Shown here: positions 48,481 to 57,073 of the stretch, one piece after another
Layout: each line of letters begins with the position of its first letter
Numbering within the stretch: the stretch's first letter is position 1
From: Rhodothermales bacterium
GTDB lineage: Bacteria > Bacteroidota > Rhodothermia > Rhodothermales > Bin80
Assembly (NCBI GenBank): GCA_028278205.1
Contig: JANQES010000077.1
Coordinates: 56,637 to 120,636, forward strand
DNA: 64,000 bases
Direction of reading: 5' to 3'
The notes under the pieces: model-generated
Told to the model about the DNA's origin: nothing
Databases searched by the model: none
The model's input: the letters and a program-made list of their open reading frames with translations, nothing else
Translations under genes and position numbers: made by a program

Positions 48481-48570
48481 TATTATTTCGCTGTGTTGCA
48501 CGTCGTAGAACGCTCGGCGTTGGTCACTGGTCATTCGTGGCTTTTCTCTCATCAGTGACCCATGACCGGC
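48481..48570. repeat. Family C word repeat between the two STAS genes
   Basis: On the minus strand: CATGGGTCACTGATGAGAG, then CACGAATGACCAGTGACCAA and CGCCGAGCGTTCTACGACGT with tail GCAACACAGCGAAATAATAC. The tail matches the 42.2-kb copy base for base in long stretches. It falsely extends a reading frame on the minus strand. Confidence 0.82.
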
Positions 48571-48628
48571 ACCGCCAGTTGCGCAATGCGCCAGGACCGG
48601 AATCAGCAAAAAACCGATCCCGCCCACC

Positions 48629-48979
48629 TCACGCCTCCGCGAATTTATCCAGCGCGCGGCAGGCTGCCTGGGCTGTTGGGTAAAGCGCGAAGACGCGGTA
48701 AATGTTTGTGATTTGCACCACCACTCGTACGGCATCCGAAAGGTTGGCAAAGACGACCTTGCCCTGCGACGGAATCTCCCGCTGGAGCTTAAAAATAGCC
48801 CCCAGACCACTCGAATCGAGCACGCCGGTTTTGGAGAAGTCTAAAATGAAATGTTGATATCCTTGCGCCAGCGTCTCGCCGCACAGATGAGAAAAAAGCT
48901 CGGCGTTTTCAAAATCCAACGTTTTACCGACGTGGATGATCACGGAGCGCGGGGTGACGGGTTCTGCCTGAAACAACAT
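48629..48979 (-). CDS. STAS-domain anti-sigma factor antagonist
   Basis: 116 residues. Phospho-acceptor Ser56 in VLDSSGLGAIF. Same length and clear similarity to the protein at 48068 (FILDFSKTGVLDSSGLG, ITNIYRVFALYPTAQAAC), indicating tandem duplication. The copies are separated by a Family C repeat and may respond to different signals. Confidence 0.85.
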   Translation of the reverse strand: MLFQAEPVTPRSVIIHVGKTLDFENAELFSHLCGETLAQGYQHFILDFSKTGVLDSSGLGAIFKLQREIPSQGKVVFANLSDAVRVVVQITNIYRVFALYPTAQAACRALDKFAEA

Positions 48980-49129
48980 CGTGATCGCCGCTTGATGGGT
49001 TTAGAAGGGGATGTTCTTTGAGCTATCGACCCTATTAAGCAGGCTCTTAATTTTCCGCCGCATACAGTTTTGGGCAGGCAGATCTACGGTTGGTGGTATC
49101 ATAGCCGGTGGCATTTCAGGCGAGCCGTG

Positions 49130-49250
49130 GCGTGGGTCACTGGCCCTTGGTCACTAGTCATGGGTGGGGAAAAAAGCCACTAATGACCAGTGACCTGCGC
49201 CAACACTCAATCAACGTGAAACACACAAGGATACCTCATCACTTTTTCCC
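49130..49250. repeat. Family C word repeat upstream of PadR3
   Basis: GTGGGTCACTGGCCCTTGGT and ACTAGTCATGG, loop GTGGGGAAAAAAG, then CCACTAATGACCAGTGACCT with tail CAATCAACGTGAAACACACA. The CACTTTTTCCCAGC that follows resembles the end of the 47890-48060 copy. Confidence 0.75.
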
Positions 49251-49269
49251 AGCGCCATCCATAATTACC

Positions 49270-49300
49270 TTGATCCCGCGCATCATTTTCTCTACATTTG
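49270..49300 (+). promoter_or_regulatory. Bacteroidota-type promoter of the PadR3-permease G operon
   Basis: TTGATC (49270-49275), a 17-nt spacer and TACATTTG (49293-49300), which fits the Bacteroidota minus-7 consensus TAnnTTTG. It lies 31 nt before the PadR start codon. Confidence 0.6.
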
Positions 49301-49331
49301 CGATAAAACATGAATCCGGGGCTGTAACACC

Positions 49332-49667
49332 ATGAAACACCTACACCTGGGCGAATTTGAGGAACTGGTGCTGCTGGCCGTCTGCGGGCTGGGCGAGACA
49401 GCCTATGCCGTGCCCATCCAACAGCGCATCGAAACCCGCACCGGGCGCGCGGCGACGATGGGCGCGGTCTACGCCGCGCTGGACCGGCTGGAGAACAAGG
49501 GCTTCCTCGCCTCGCGGCTGGGCGCTGTGACGCGGCAGCGCGGCGGCAAACGCAAACGCTTTTACGAGATCACCGGCGCCGGCCTGGCCGCCGTCTCGGC
49601 CATGCGGCAGGCCCGCGAACGCATGTGGGACGGCCTCGAATGGCAACCCTCGCTGGGACTGGAATGA
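49332..49667 (+). CDS. PadR-family transcriptional regulator
   Basis: 111 residues from MKHLHLGEFEELVLLAV. Winged helix with YAVPIQQRIETRTG, AVYAALDRLENKGF and GGKRKRFYEITGAG. It is 96 nt upstream of permease G with a Family F repeat in between, unlike the tight coupling of the other two PadR-permease pairs. Confidence 0.9.
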   Translation: MKHLHLGEFEELVLLAVCGLGETAYAVPIQQRIETRTGRAATMGAVYAALDRLENKGFLASRLGAVTRQRGGKRKRFYEITGAGLAAVSAMRQARERMWDGLEWQPSLGLE

Positions 49668-49748
49668 GAGAGGGAGAAAGGGAGAGAGGGGGAAAGGGAG
49701 ATAACAAATCGCCCTCTCCTCCTTTCGCCCTCTCCCCCTCTCACAATT
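49666..49748. repeat. Family F word repeat (GGGAGAAAGGGAGAGAGGG), inverted arms
   Basis: Purine-rich arm GAGAGGGAGAAAGGGAGAGA and GGGGGAAAGGGAG, loop ATAACAAATCG, then pyrimidine arm CCCTCTCCTCCTTTCGCCCT. It overlaps the PadR stop. The loop and right arm match 61443-61483. Confidence 0.8.
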
Positions 49749-49763
49749 AAAAAGCGCCCTGCT

Positions 49764-52430
49764 ATGAGCCTGTTTAAAACGAAAGGTGAACAAAAACGGG
49801 GGTCGCCCAAAGCAGCGCGGTGGATACTGCGGCGCTGGGGACCGGCGCACCGGCACGTTGAAATGGCCGGTGATCTGGAAGAACTCTACGCCCTGCGCAC
49901 AAAACGCTACGGCCCGGCCAAAGCGCGACGCCTGTACTGGCAAGACGTACTCAGCATCTGTTTCCGGCGTTCGCTGCACGCCCGGCAGACCCCTCACACC
50001 CTTCCGTACGAAACCGCCCGAGGCCCCATCATGCTGAAGAATTATCTGAAAATCGCGCTCCGCAATCTAAAAAGACAGAAAGGCTATACGTTCATCAACG
50101 TCGCCGGGCTGGCGGTGGGGCTGGCGTGTTGCTTGCTCATCGTGCTCTACGTACAGGACGAGCGCAGCTACGACCGGCATCACGAAAACGCCGACCGCAT
50201 CTTCCGATTGACGATTGAATATACCGGCGATGACGGCACGCACTGGGCGCCCATCGGCCCGCCCGTCGGTCAGGCGTTCAAGGCACAGATGCCCGAAGTC
50301 GAACAGATCGCCCGCATCTTCCCCTTCGGCAGCCGGGCGGTGCTTCAGGTGGAGGATCAGCAATTCGAAGAATCCGGCGGCGTCTATGCCGACTCGACGG
50401 TCTTCGAGGTCTTCACGCTGCCGCTCGCGCGCGGCAACCCGGCCACGGCCCTCGCCGCGCCCGGCAGCATCGTCCTCTCAGAACGCATCGCCCGCAAATA
50501 CTTCGGCGATGACGACCCGATGGGACACGCCGTGACCGTGACGGGCTGGCGCGACATGACCGTCACCGGCATCATGAAAGACGTGCCGCCTACGACGCAC
50601 CTGCCCTTCGATTTCATGGTCTCGATGCAGACGTTTTATGATCAGGCCGGCGATTGGGTGGAGCAGGCGCGGACCTGGGCGGGCTTCTATACCTACGTGC
50701 TGCTACGCGAGGCGCATCAGACCGAAACCATCACGCAAAAAGCCCCGGCGTTTGTCAACACTTTTTTCGAAGGACGCTTCGAGCAACCGGCTGACGAGGT
50801 GATGCGGTTTGTCTTGCAGCCGCTGCCGGAGATCCACCTGCATTCGAAGCTCGAAAAAGAATACCGCGCCAACAGCGACGTGCTCTACGTCTACGTCTTT
50901 TCGGCCATCGCGCTGTTTGTGTTGTTGATCGCCTGCATCAACTTTGTCAACCTGGCCACGGCGCGAGCGGCGACGCGGATGCGCGAGGTAGGCGTGCGTA
51001 AGACGCTGGGCGCGCAGCGGCTGCAACTGGCGCGGCAGTTCCTGGGCGAGGCGGCGTTGATGGCGGCGATGGCGCTCGTGCTGGCAGGCGTGCTGATCGT
51101 GCTGTGGCTGCCCGTCTTCAACCACCTCACCGGCAAAGCGCTGACGCTGGCGGATCTCCAGGATCCAGGGCTGCTGCTCGGTCTGACCGGCATGGCGCTG
51201 CTGACTGGGCTTATCTCGGGCGCTTATCCGGCCTTCGTAATCTCCGGGTTCCGCCCGACGCAGGCGTTGCGTGGAGCCGGCGCGAGCAAGGCGTCGCAGC
51301 CGGCGCTGCTGCGCAAAGGGCTGGTGGTCTTCCAGTTTGCCATCTCCATCTTTCTGCTCATCGGCACGGCGGTGGTGTTGAACCAACTGACGTTTTTCCG
51401 GACGAAACAGTTGGGCTTCGACAAAGAGCGCGTCGTCCACGTGCGCCTCGGCGGCGAACTCAACGACGCCATCGAGAACAACCTGGAGACGGTCAAACAA
51501 GAACTGCTGCGGCATCCAGCCATTTTGACTGTGTCGATGGCTGCCGACGTGCCGGGCGAGCGCTACAGCCTCGAAAACATGACCGTAGACGGCCACCGCG
51601 ACGACGAAGAGACGATGATGCGCATCGCCTGGGGTGTCGATCACGACTATATCGAGACGCTCGGCATCGAACTGGCCGCCGGGCGTGACTTCTCGCGCGA
51701 AGCCCCCGCCGACACCAACGCGTGGATCGTCAACGAAGCGGCGGCCAGGCGGCTCGGGCTGGATGATGCCGTCGGGCGGGTGATGCGCTGGGGGAACTAC
51801 GCCGGGCCTATCGTCGGTGTGGCCAAAGACTTTCATTTTGCCTCGCTGCACCACGAGATCGAGCCGCTGGTGATTCCGCTGCGGCCCGGCGTCGGGGGAA
51901 TGTTGCTGGCGCGCGTGCAAGGCGAGCAGATGCCCGGCGCCCTCGCCGCGCTCGAAGCCACACTCAACGACCTCGTGCCCGGCCAACTCTTCCGCTACTC
52001 ATTCGTCGCCGACGACTTCGACCTCCTTTACCGCAACGAAGACAAGCTGCGCGATGTCTTCGGGTATTTCGCGGCCATCGCCATCTTCATCGCGTGCCTG
52101 GGTCTTTTTGGATTGGCGGCGTTCACCGCCGAGCAACGACGTAAAGAGATCGGCGTGCGCAAGGTGATGGGCGCCACGGTGCCGCAGATCGTCCTGCTTT
52201 TGTCGAAAGAGTTTACGGTGCTGGTGGGCATCGCCTTTGTGGTGGCCGCGCCGGCGGCCTACTTCGCCATGCAACGGTGGCTGGAGGATTTCGCTTACCG
52301 CGTAGAAATATCGTGGCCGATATTTCTAATAGCGGGCCTGGCGGCCCTTGGGATTGCGTGGCTGACGGTGAGCTATCAATCGATCAAGGCGTCGGTGGCT
52401 AATCCGGTGGAGAGCTTGCGGTATGAGTAA
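49764..52430 (+). CDS. Permease with N-terminal prefix domain (permease G)
   Basis: 888 residues, the longest of the set. Prefix about 1-85 with GDLEELYALRTKRYG...ARRLYWQD, then the body from MLKNYLKIALRNLKR. Coupling motifs REVGVRKTLGA and KEIGVRKVMGA, tail NPVESLRYE. PadR-linked like B and C, confirming that the prefix domain goes with the PadR-linked permeases. Confidence 0.88.
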   Translation: MSLFKTKGEQKRGSPKAARWILRRWGPAHRHVEMAGDLEELYALRTKRYGPAKARRLYWQDVLSICFRRSLHARQTPHTLPYETARGPIMLKNYLKIALRNLKRQKGYTFINVAGLAVGLACCLLIVLYVQDERSYDRHHENADRIFRLTIEYTGDDGTHWAPIGPPVGQAFKAQMPEVEQIARIFPFGSRAVLQVEDQQFEESGGVYADSTVFEVFTLPLARGNPATALAAPGSIVLSERIARKYFGDDDPMGHAVTVTGWRDMTVTGIMKDVPPTTHLPFDFMVSMQTFYDQAGDWVEQARTWAGFYTYVLLREAHQTETITQKAPAFVNTFFEGRFEQPADEVMRFVLQPLPEIHLHSKLEKEYRANSDVLYVYVFSAIALFVLLIACINFVNLATARAATRMREVGVRKTLGAQRLQLARQFLGEAALMAAMALVLAGVLIVLWLPVFNHLTGKALTLADLQDPGLLLGLTGMALLTGLISGAYPAFVISGFRPTQALRGAGASKASQPALLRKGLVVFQFAISIFLLIGTAVVLNQLTFFRTKQLGFDKERVVHVRLGGELNDAIENNLETVKQELLRHPAILTVSMAADVPGERYSLENMTVDGHRDDEETMMRIAWGVDHDYIETLGIELAAGRDFSREAPADTNAWIVNEAAARRLGLDDAVGRVMRWGNYAGPIVGVAKDFHFASLHHEIEPLVIPLRPGVGGMLLARVQGEQMPGALAALEATLNDLVPGQLFRYSFVADDFDLLYRNEDKLRDVFGYFAAIAIFIACLGLFGLAAFTAEQRRKEIGVRKVMGATVPQIVLLLSKEFTVLVGIAFVVAAPAAYFAMQRWLEDFAYRVEISWPIFLIAGLAALGIAWLTVSYQSIKASVANPVESLRYE
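52303..52328. repeat. In-frame 26-bp palindrome, permease G
   Basis: TAGAAATATC, GTGGCC, GATATTTCTA with perfect arms. It encodes (V)EISWPIFL using GTA and ATA codons. Confidence 0.85.
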
Positions 52431-52431
52431 T

Positions 52432-52487
52432 GCAACCGCAGATGGGGGCAGATGGGGGCAGATGGGCGCGGAGGGGCGCAGATAGGA
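52432..52487. repeat. Family A word repeat, single arm after permease G
   Basis: GCAACCGCAGATGGGGGCAG with two more variant units, starting one base after the stop codon. Confidence 0.8.
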
Positions 52488-52570
52488 CTGCGATAAGACC
52501 GCTGCTTAAAGGATCGCAGGGCGGATCCGGATGGTAGTGCCGGATGAGGACGCAAGGCAGCCGCCAATCG

Positions 52571-52747
52571 TCAATCGGTTTCAGCGCTGTGCCCTCGTTG
52601 ATCCGTATGAACTGTTTGCTGAATCAATTCGGTTTTTTGAATGATCTTGAAGGTCAGGGCATCTTCTTCAGACAAATCCAGAAAATCCGCCGCTGAGCCC
52701 ACGCGCCAGCCGGCGGCTTCAAGCTTTTTGCGTTTCGTTGCGTCCAT
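52571..52747 (-). pseudogene. Truncated N-terminus of an XRE-type regulator
   Basis: A 58-codon frame, MDATKRKKLEAAGWRVGSAA then DFLDLSEEDALTFKIIQKT. The first 35 residues look like the N-terminal linker of helix-turn-helix regulators of the form 'KKLEAAGWxVGxxxDFLxLSxEE'. The helix-turn-helix part is missing and the frame ends in unrelated sequence (HTDQRGHSAETD). Most likely a gene remnant. A functional short peptide cannot be excluded. Confidence 0.5.
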
Positions 52748-52893
52748 CAGCCTGAAAAAGCTATTCGAGTTTGACGAATCTTCAGAATTTAGGTTATTTC
52801 AAGGTAACCATCCTTCCTCACAAACATCCCAACCAAAAAGCCGGCATTCCGTTTATATTGTGATGATTCAACCATCGAACAAACCAGGCGACT

Positions 52894-55764
52894 ATGCTTC
52901 GAACAGGCGGCGTGATATGGGGCTGGATCGGCCTGTTGATCGCGATGGCGGGGGGCGCGGCCTCGGCCCAGCCTTTGCGCCTGGACGACCTGCCCGAAAC
53001 CACCGGCAACGAACGCTTCTTCGACAGCCGGTTTGACATGCGGCATCCGTCGCTGTCGCTCAACGGTTTTAGCTGCGACGGCCTCGAACCGGGCGGCTGC
53101 GCCTACGGGCTGGGCCTGGCCGAAATCCTCCACGCCGTCTACGCTGATACGCCGGATCCCTCTGTTAAAACGATCTACGAATCGATCCTCCGCCTGGCCG
53201 GGGAAGACCTCACGCTCGACCCGGCGGAGCGGCGGCAAATCATCGAAAACACCCGGCGGATCCAGGCGCGGGCTTTTGTGGCGCTGGTGACGTATGTGAT
53301 GGAACGCAGCGGCAACGACATCGGCGCGCTCAATGCCCGGACGGAGCCGGATCTACCATCGCACGCGACGGCGCTGAGCCGGTTCAAAGAGGATCTGCTT
53401 CAGGAGAGCGCGTTCGCTGTCAACCGTTCGATCAACAACGACGCCGTCAAGTGGCCGGCGGTAGTCACCAACGTGGCGCGCGCGGTGGATCTGTATCTCG
53501 CCCTCGAAAATGCCTATCGCCATTACGACGATCCGGATTACGATGACGAAAACGCCGCGCGGCTGCTCACCTGCGCCGAGAAAGGCCAGTGGCTCCATCA
53601 GACCGCCGGCGCGATGCGAACGCTCGACCGGCTGGCCAACGAAAAGATTTTCCTGGAGGTGAACGCAGACGAGGTGCAGCCCGGCAACTGGCCGATGAAA
53701 GTCCACGTGGCCGTCGGCTACGCGGCGATGGTGCAGCAACAGATCGACGAACGCTGCTTCGACAATCCAGAGCACGACTTCGAACACTGGTTCAACCGGG
53801 CGTTGTACAGCGCCGGTGCGCCGACCCAGCAGAACCGGAGCAAACACTGGCATTATCAAACCAGCAGCGGCAGGCGGTTCTTCGCCGAAGGCCCGTATTA
53901 TTTCCACCTGACCCTCAGCGAGGTCGTGCCGTTCTGGCATGCCGTCCGCCTCAACGACTTGCTCAACGCCCATCCCGACTTCGACCTCGACGATCCGTTC
54001 CGCGCGCCGTGGTTCGTCCGCCCACTGGAGTGGCTGGCCGATCTGACGACGCCCGGCGGTCGCATGCCCGCCCTCGACGACGGCAACAAAGCCCCGATGC
54101 GCCACGCCGCCTTGATGCGCTGGACGCCCGAATACGGCGATGAATCGCTCGGGCAAAAAATGGCCTGGATCGGCGACTGGCAAAGCCGGGACGAAGGCGA
54201 CGATCTGTTTCTGGTGGAAATGGCCATCCCCCGCCTCGGCGCGGGCGAGGGGGCCTCGCCCGCCGCGAACGTCGGCAACACGACGGCGGCGCAGACCGGG
54301 CAGGACGGCGAGCAGCAACTCGTCATCCGCCGAACAGCCACGAGCGGCGAGGCGGCGGTCCATTACGTGCTGCTCAACGGCGAGAGCGACGACGCCATCC
54401 GCCGCGGCGAAGGCCACGAACAGGCCGACCAGATGCAACTGCTCTATTACGTCGATGACGTCTCCTACCTGCTCGACTCCGGCTACGACGATGCTGCCGG
54501 GCTCGACAACAGCACCTGGAATCATTACGCCGATCACAATGTGATGACGATGGGCCTGGACCGGGGCAATCGCGAAGGCGGCGTCAAGCAGCCGCGCGTG
54601 CGCCTCGACAAACAACGCATCGTCTCGAATCATCAAAACGTCGAAGCGATCTATCGAACGACGACGGGCCGCCTCGACGTGCTCGCAGCGCAGATCGAAC
54701 TCGATCCGGACGATGAACTCGGCAGCGGCCCCACCGGCGATTACCGCCGAACGGTCTTGTTCGTCCACGATCCGCAGCAGCCCTACCTCATCGACATCAA
54801 CGCCGTGACCGGACCGGCAGACTCGTTGTTCGATTTTGTGATGCGCTATCACGGCAACGCCGACGTGATGAGCCGCGTGCCCGAACGCGACGGCTATGCG
54901 CTCTGGCATAACCTCTGGGCTGCCACTGCCGAACCGCAACGAACCACCCGCCGCCTGTTCCTTCAGCCGTTCTCGGTCGAATATCCGCTCAAAACCACCA
55001 CCGCCGCCGACCGCGCCCGCGAACCGTTCGACGGCGAACGCGACATCGTTCGGCTCGACGTCGAAGGCGGCCCGCCCGGCGCATCGGCGGCGCGCGATCA
55101 TACGACGGTGGCCTTCCTCCGCGCCCTCCTCAACGACGGCGACGACCTCGATGCCACGCGTCCGATGGCGGCGCGAGCGCACCAGCAGGCCGGCGTGCCC
55201 GAAGACAGCGCCCTCACCTGGCGCTATTACACCTGGCAGCACGACGACGCCACGCTCGACGTGCTGGCCGTCCGCGCCGCCGCCGTCCACCGCCAACCCA
55301 CCTTGCGCGCCGATGAGACGCTCACCGTCGATACGCCCACCCACACCCTGACGCTCGACTTTCCCGCCGGCGACGATTACGGCTTCGCCCGGCTGCGCTA
55401 CGACACCCTCGCCGAAGCCTGGCACGTCGATCCGGCGTATCACCTCGGCCTGCGCCTGCGAGCGGTTCAACCCGTCGCCCGTGAGACGAGCACCCTGCCC
55501 ACCGGCTTTGCGCTTCATCCCAACATCCCCAACCCGTTCACCGGGGCGACCGAGATTTCCTATACCCTGACCCGGACGGCGCCGGTGCGCCTCGTCGTCT
55601 ACGATGTCAATGGCCGCGAGGTCGCGCGTCTCGTCGATGCCCGGCAGGGCGCCGGGTCGTATCGCGTGACGTGGAATGCCGAGGGCCTCGCCAGCGGCGT
55701 CTACCTCTGCCGCCTGACCGCCGGCACCTTTACGACGACGCAGCAGATGGTGCTAAGGAAGTGA
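52894..55764 (+). CDS. Secreted heparinase II/III-like protein with type IX secretion signal
   Basis: 956 residues. Signal peptide to about residue 25 (GGAASAQP). A helical alpha-toroid-like region to about 460 includes FAEGPYYFHLTLSEVVPFWH. A beta-sheet region has YLLDSGYDDAAGLDNSTWNH and ADHNVMTM, the usual heparinase-like His/Tyr neighbourhood. The C-terminal 85 residues are a type A sorting domain (FALHPNIPNPF ... SGVYLCRLTAG ... QQMVLRK). Probably an exported polysaccharide lyase acting on uronic-acid polymers. Substrate not deducible. Monocistronic. Confidence 0.75.
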   Translation: MLRTGGVIWGWIGLLIAMAGGAASAQPLRLDDLPETTGNERFFDSRFDMRHPSLSLNGFSCDGLEPGGCAYGLGLAEILHAVYADTPDPSVKTIYESILRLAGEDLTLDPAERRQIIENTRRIQARAFVALVTYVMERSGNDIGALNARTEPDLPSHATALSRFKEDLLQESAFAVNRSINNDAVKWPAVVTNVARAVDLYLALENAYRHYDDPDYDDENAARLLTCAEKGQWLHQTAGAMRTLDRLANEKIFLEVNADEVQPGNWPMKVHVAVGYAAMVQQQIDERCFDNPEHDFEHWFNRALYSAGAPTQQNRSKHWHYQTSSGRRFFAEGPYYFHLTLSEVVPFWHAVRLNDLLNAHPDFDLDDPFRAPWFVRPLEWLADLTTPGGRMPALDDGNKAPMRHAALMRWTPEYGDESLGQKMAWIGDWQSRDEGDDLFLVEMAIPRLGAGEGASPAANVGNTTAAQTGQDGEQQLVIRRTATSGEAAVHYVLLNGESDDAIRRGEGHEQADQMQLLYYVDDVSYLLDSGYDDAAGLDNSTWNHYADHNVMTMGLDRGNREGGVKQPRVRLDKQRIVSNHQNVEAIYRTTTGRLDVLAAQIELDPDDELGSGPTGDYRRTVLFVHDPQQPYLIDINAVTGPADSLFDFVMRYHGNADVMSRVPERDGYALWHNLWAATAEPQRTTRRLFLQPFSVEYPLKTTTAADRAREPFDGERDIVRLDVEGGPPGASAARDHTTVAFLRALLNDGDDLDATRPMAARAHQQAGVPEDSALTWRYYTWQHDDATLDVLAVRAAAVHRQPTLRADETLTVDTPTHTLTLDFPAGDDYGFARLRYDTLAEAWHVDPAYHLGLRLRAVQPVARETSTLPTGFALHPNIPNPFTGATEISYTLTRTAPVRLVVYDVNGREVARLVDARQGAGSYRVTWNAEGLASGVYLCRLTAGTFTTTQQMVLRK

Positions 55765-55928
55765 GGACTATTTTTGAAAAACAATACTTTTTCAGGGCAA
55801 AAGGTTATGTTATAGAAGAGAATGCGTCTATATAAATAAAGACTGCCGGCACTCCTGACCGGCGCCTCAATTACCTTGACTTTTTAGGCGATTCATCTGA
55901 CCCCGTAAACTTACCCAAACACCTCGTC

Positions 55929-56795
55929 ATGAGCAAAAAAATAGGCGTTCTCGTTATTCATGGGATAGGCTCTCAAGAGCGTGGATACTCTAAAGACCTC
56001 ATCAGAGAGCTACGCAACCGGCTGAAGGGGCTTGCAAACCGCTTCGAGTGGAAAGAGATCTACTGGGCCTCCGCGCTAAAAAAACGCGAGGATGAACTCT
56101 GGGATGTGATGCAGGAAGCCAGGGATAGGAAAGGCAATCGGCTCGCGCTCGATTGGACGTTCGCGCGCCGGTTTGTCATTCATAACTTCGGCGATGCCTC
56201 GGCCTATCAACGTAACGGGCAGTGGAAAAACACGGCCTACGACCTCGTCCATGGCATCATCAGCGCAGAGATAAAAAAACTCAACGGCGCCCTCGCCGAT
56301 CCCACGGCGCCGGTCGTCGTAATGGCCCACTCGCTGGGCGCGTACATGATGTCGAACTATATCTGGGACCGGCAGCGGAAGAAAATAAACGACCCGCTCG
56401 CGCCGCTGCCCAATCTGGTAGCCATGATCACGTTCGGCTGCAATATTCCCCTGTTCGCGCTGTCCTTTGAGACCGCCGCGCCCATCCAGTTGCCGGGCGA
56501 GGGCATCACGAAGGCGTCTTTGAAAGACGCCTCGAAGTGGCTTAATTATTACGACCGCGACGACGTGCTCGGATGGCCGCTGAAGCCGCTCTATGCCAAT
56601 AAAAAGAACTTCGCTAAACTAACACCGCAACAGCAAGCAACCGTGGCGCGGATCGAAGACGACGAGATCAACGTGGGCGGCCTGGTGACGAGTTGGAATT
56701 TTGGGGCGCACACGGAGTATTGGACGGATGATGATATGACTAAACCTGTTACAAAATATTTAAAGCAACTCCTCGGAGCCTTAGACAAACCCTGA
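55929..56795 (+). CDS. Alpha/beta hydrolase of the serine-hydrolase type
   Basis: 288 residues. Strand and oxyanion loop GVLVIHGIGSQ at 6-16, nucleophile elbow VVVMAHSLGAYM with the catalytic Ser near 136, probable acid in YYDRDDVLGW and catalytic His in GAHTEYW near 270. No signal peptide, so cytoplasmic. Substrate unknown. Followed by a strong terminator. Confidence 0.75.
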   Translation: MSKKIGVLVIHGIGSQERGYSKDLIRELRNRLKGLANRFEWKEIYWASALKKREDELWDVMQEARDRKGNRLALDWTFARRFVIHNFGDASAYQRNGQWKNTAYDLVHGIISAEIKKLNGALADPTAPVVVMAHSLGAYMMSNYIWDRQRKKINDPLAPLPNLVAMITFGCNIPLFALSFETAAPIQLPGEGITKASLKDASKWLNYYDRDDVLGWPLKPLYANKKNFAKLTPQQQATVARIEDDEINVGGLVTSWNFGAHTEYWTDDDMTKPVTKYLKQLLGALDKP

Positions 56796-56803
56796 AAACA
56801 AAA

Positions 56804-56837
56804 AAAGAACCCATGCCTTACAGGGCATGGGTTCTTT
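56804..56837 (+). terminator. Terminator after the hydrolase gene
   Basis: AAAGAACCCATGCC (56804-56817) and GGCATGGGTTCTTT (56824-56837) form a perfect 14-bp stem with a 6-nt loop. A second hairpin, ATACCTGCT/AGCAGGTAT (56852-56882), follows. The remaining DNA to 57073 shows no gene. Confidence 0.8.
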
Positions 56838-57073
56838 GTTGCCTTTATAAGATACCTGCTCTCTCGCCAAAGAAGCAGGTATTGTTGTCCTCCCTCTCGA
56901 CTGCTCATTACGGGGCCATCGGGCTAAGGTTACACACACCGTCAACTTTTTTATGTACCGGGGGGAAGGGTTGGATGGATGGACAAATTCCCCCGATGAA
57001 CGGTCTCTATCGACGGCTGAGCGGCGCATCCGTCCATCGACGGATTGGGCCTTTTCGATTTATCCACACGTTG

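Noticed and set aside
52641..53036. 131-codon forward frame overlapping the start of the heparinase-like gene
   Set aside because: It overlaps a better-supported gene with a signal peptide and is antisense to the truncated regulator remnant.
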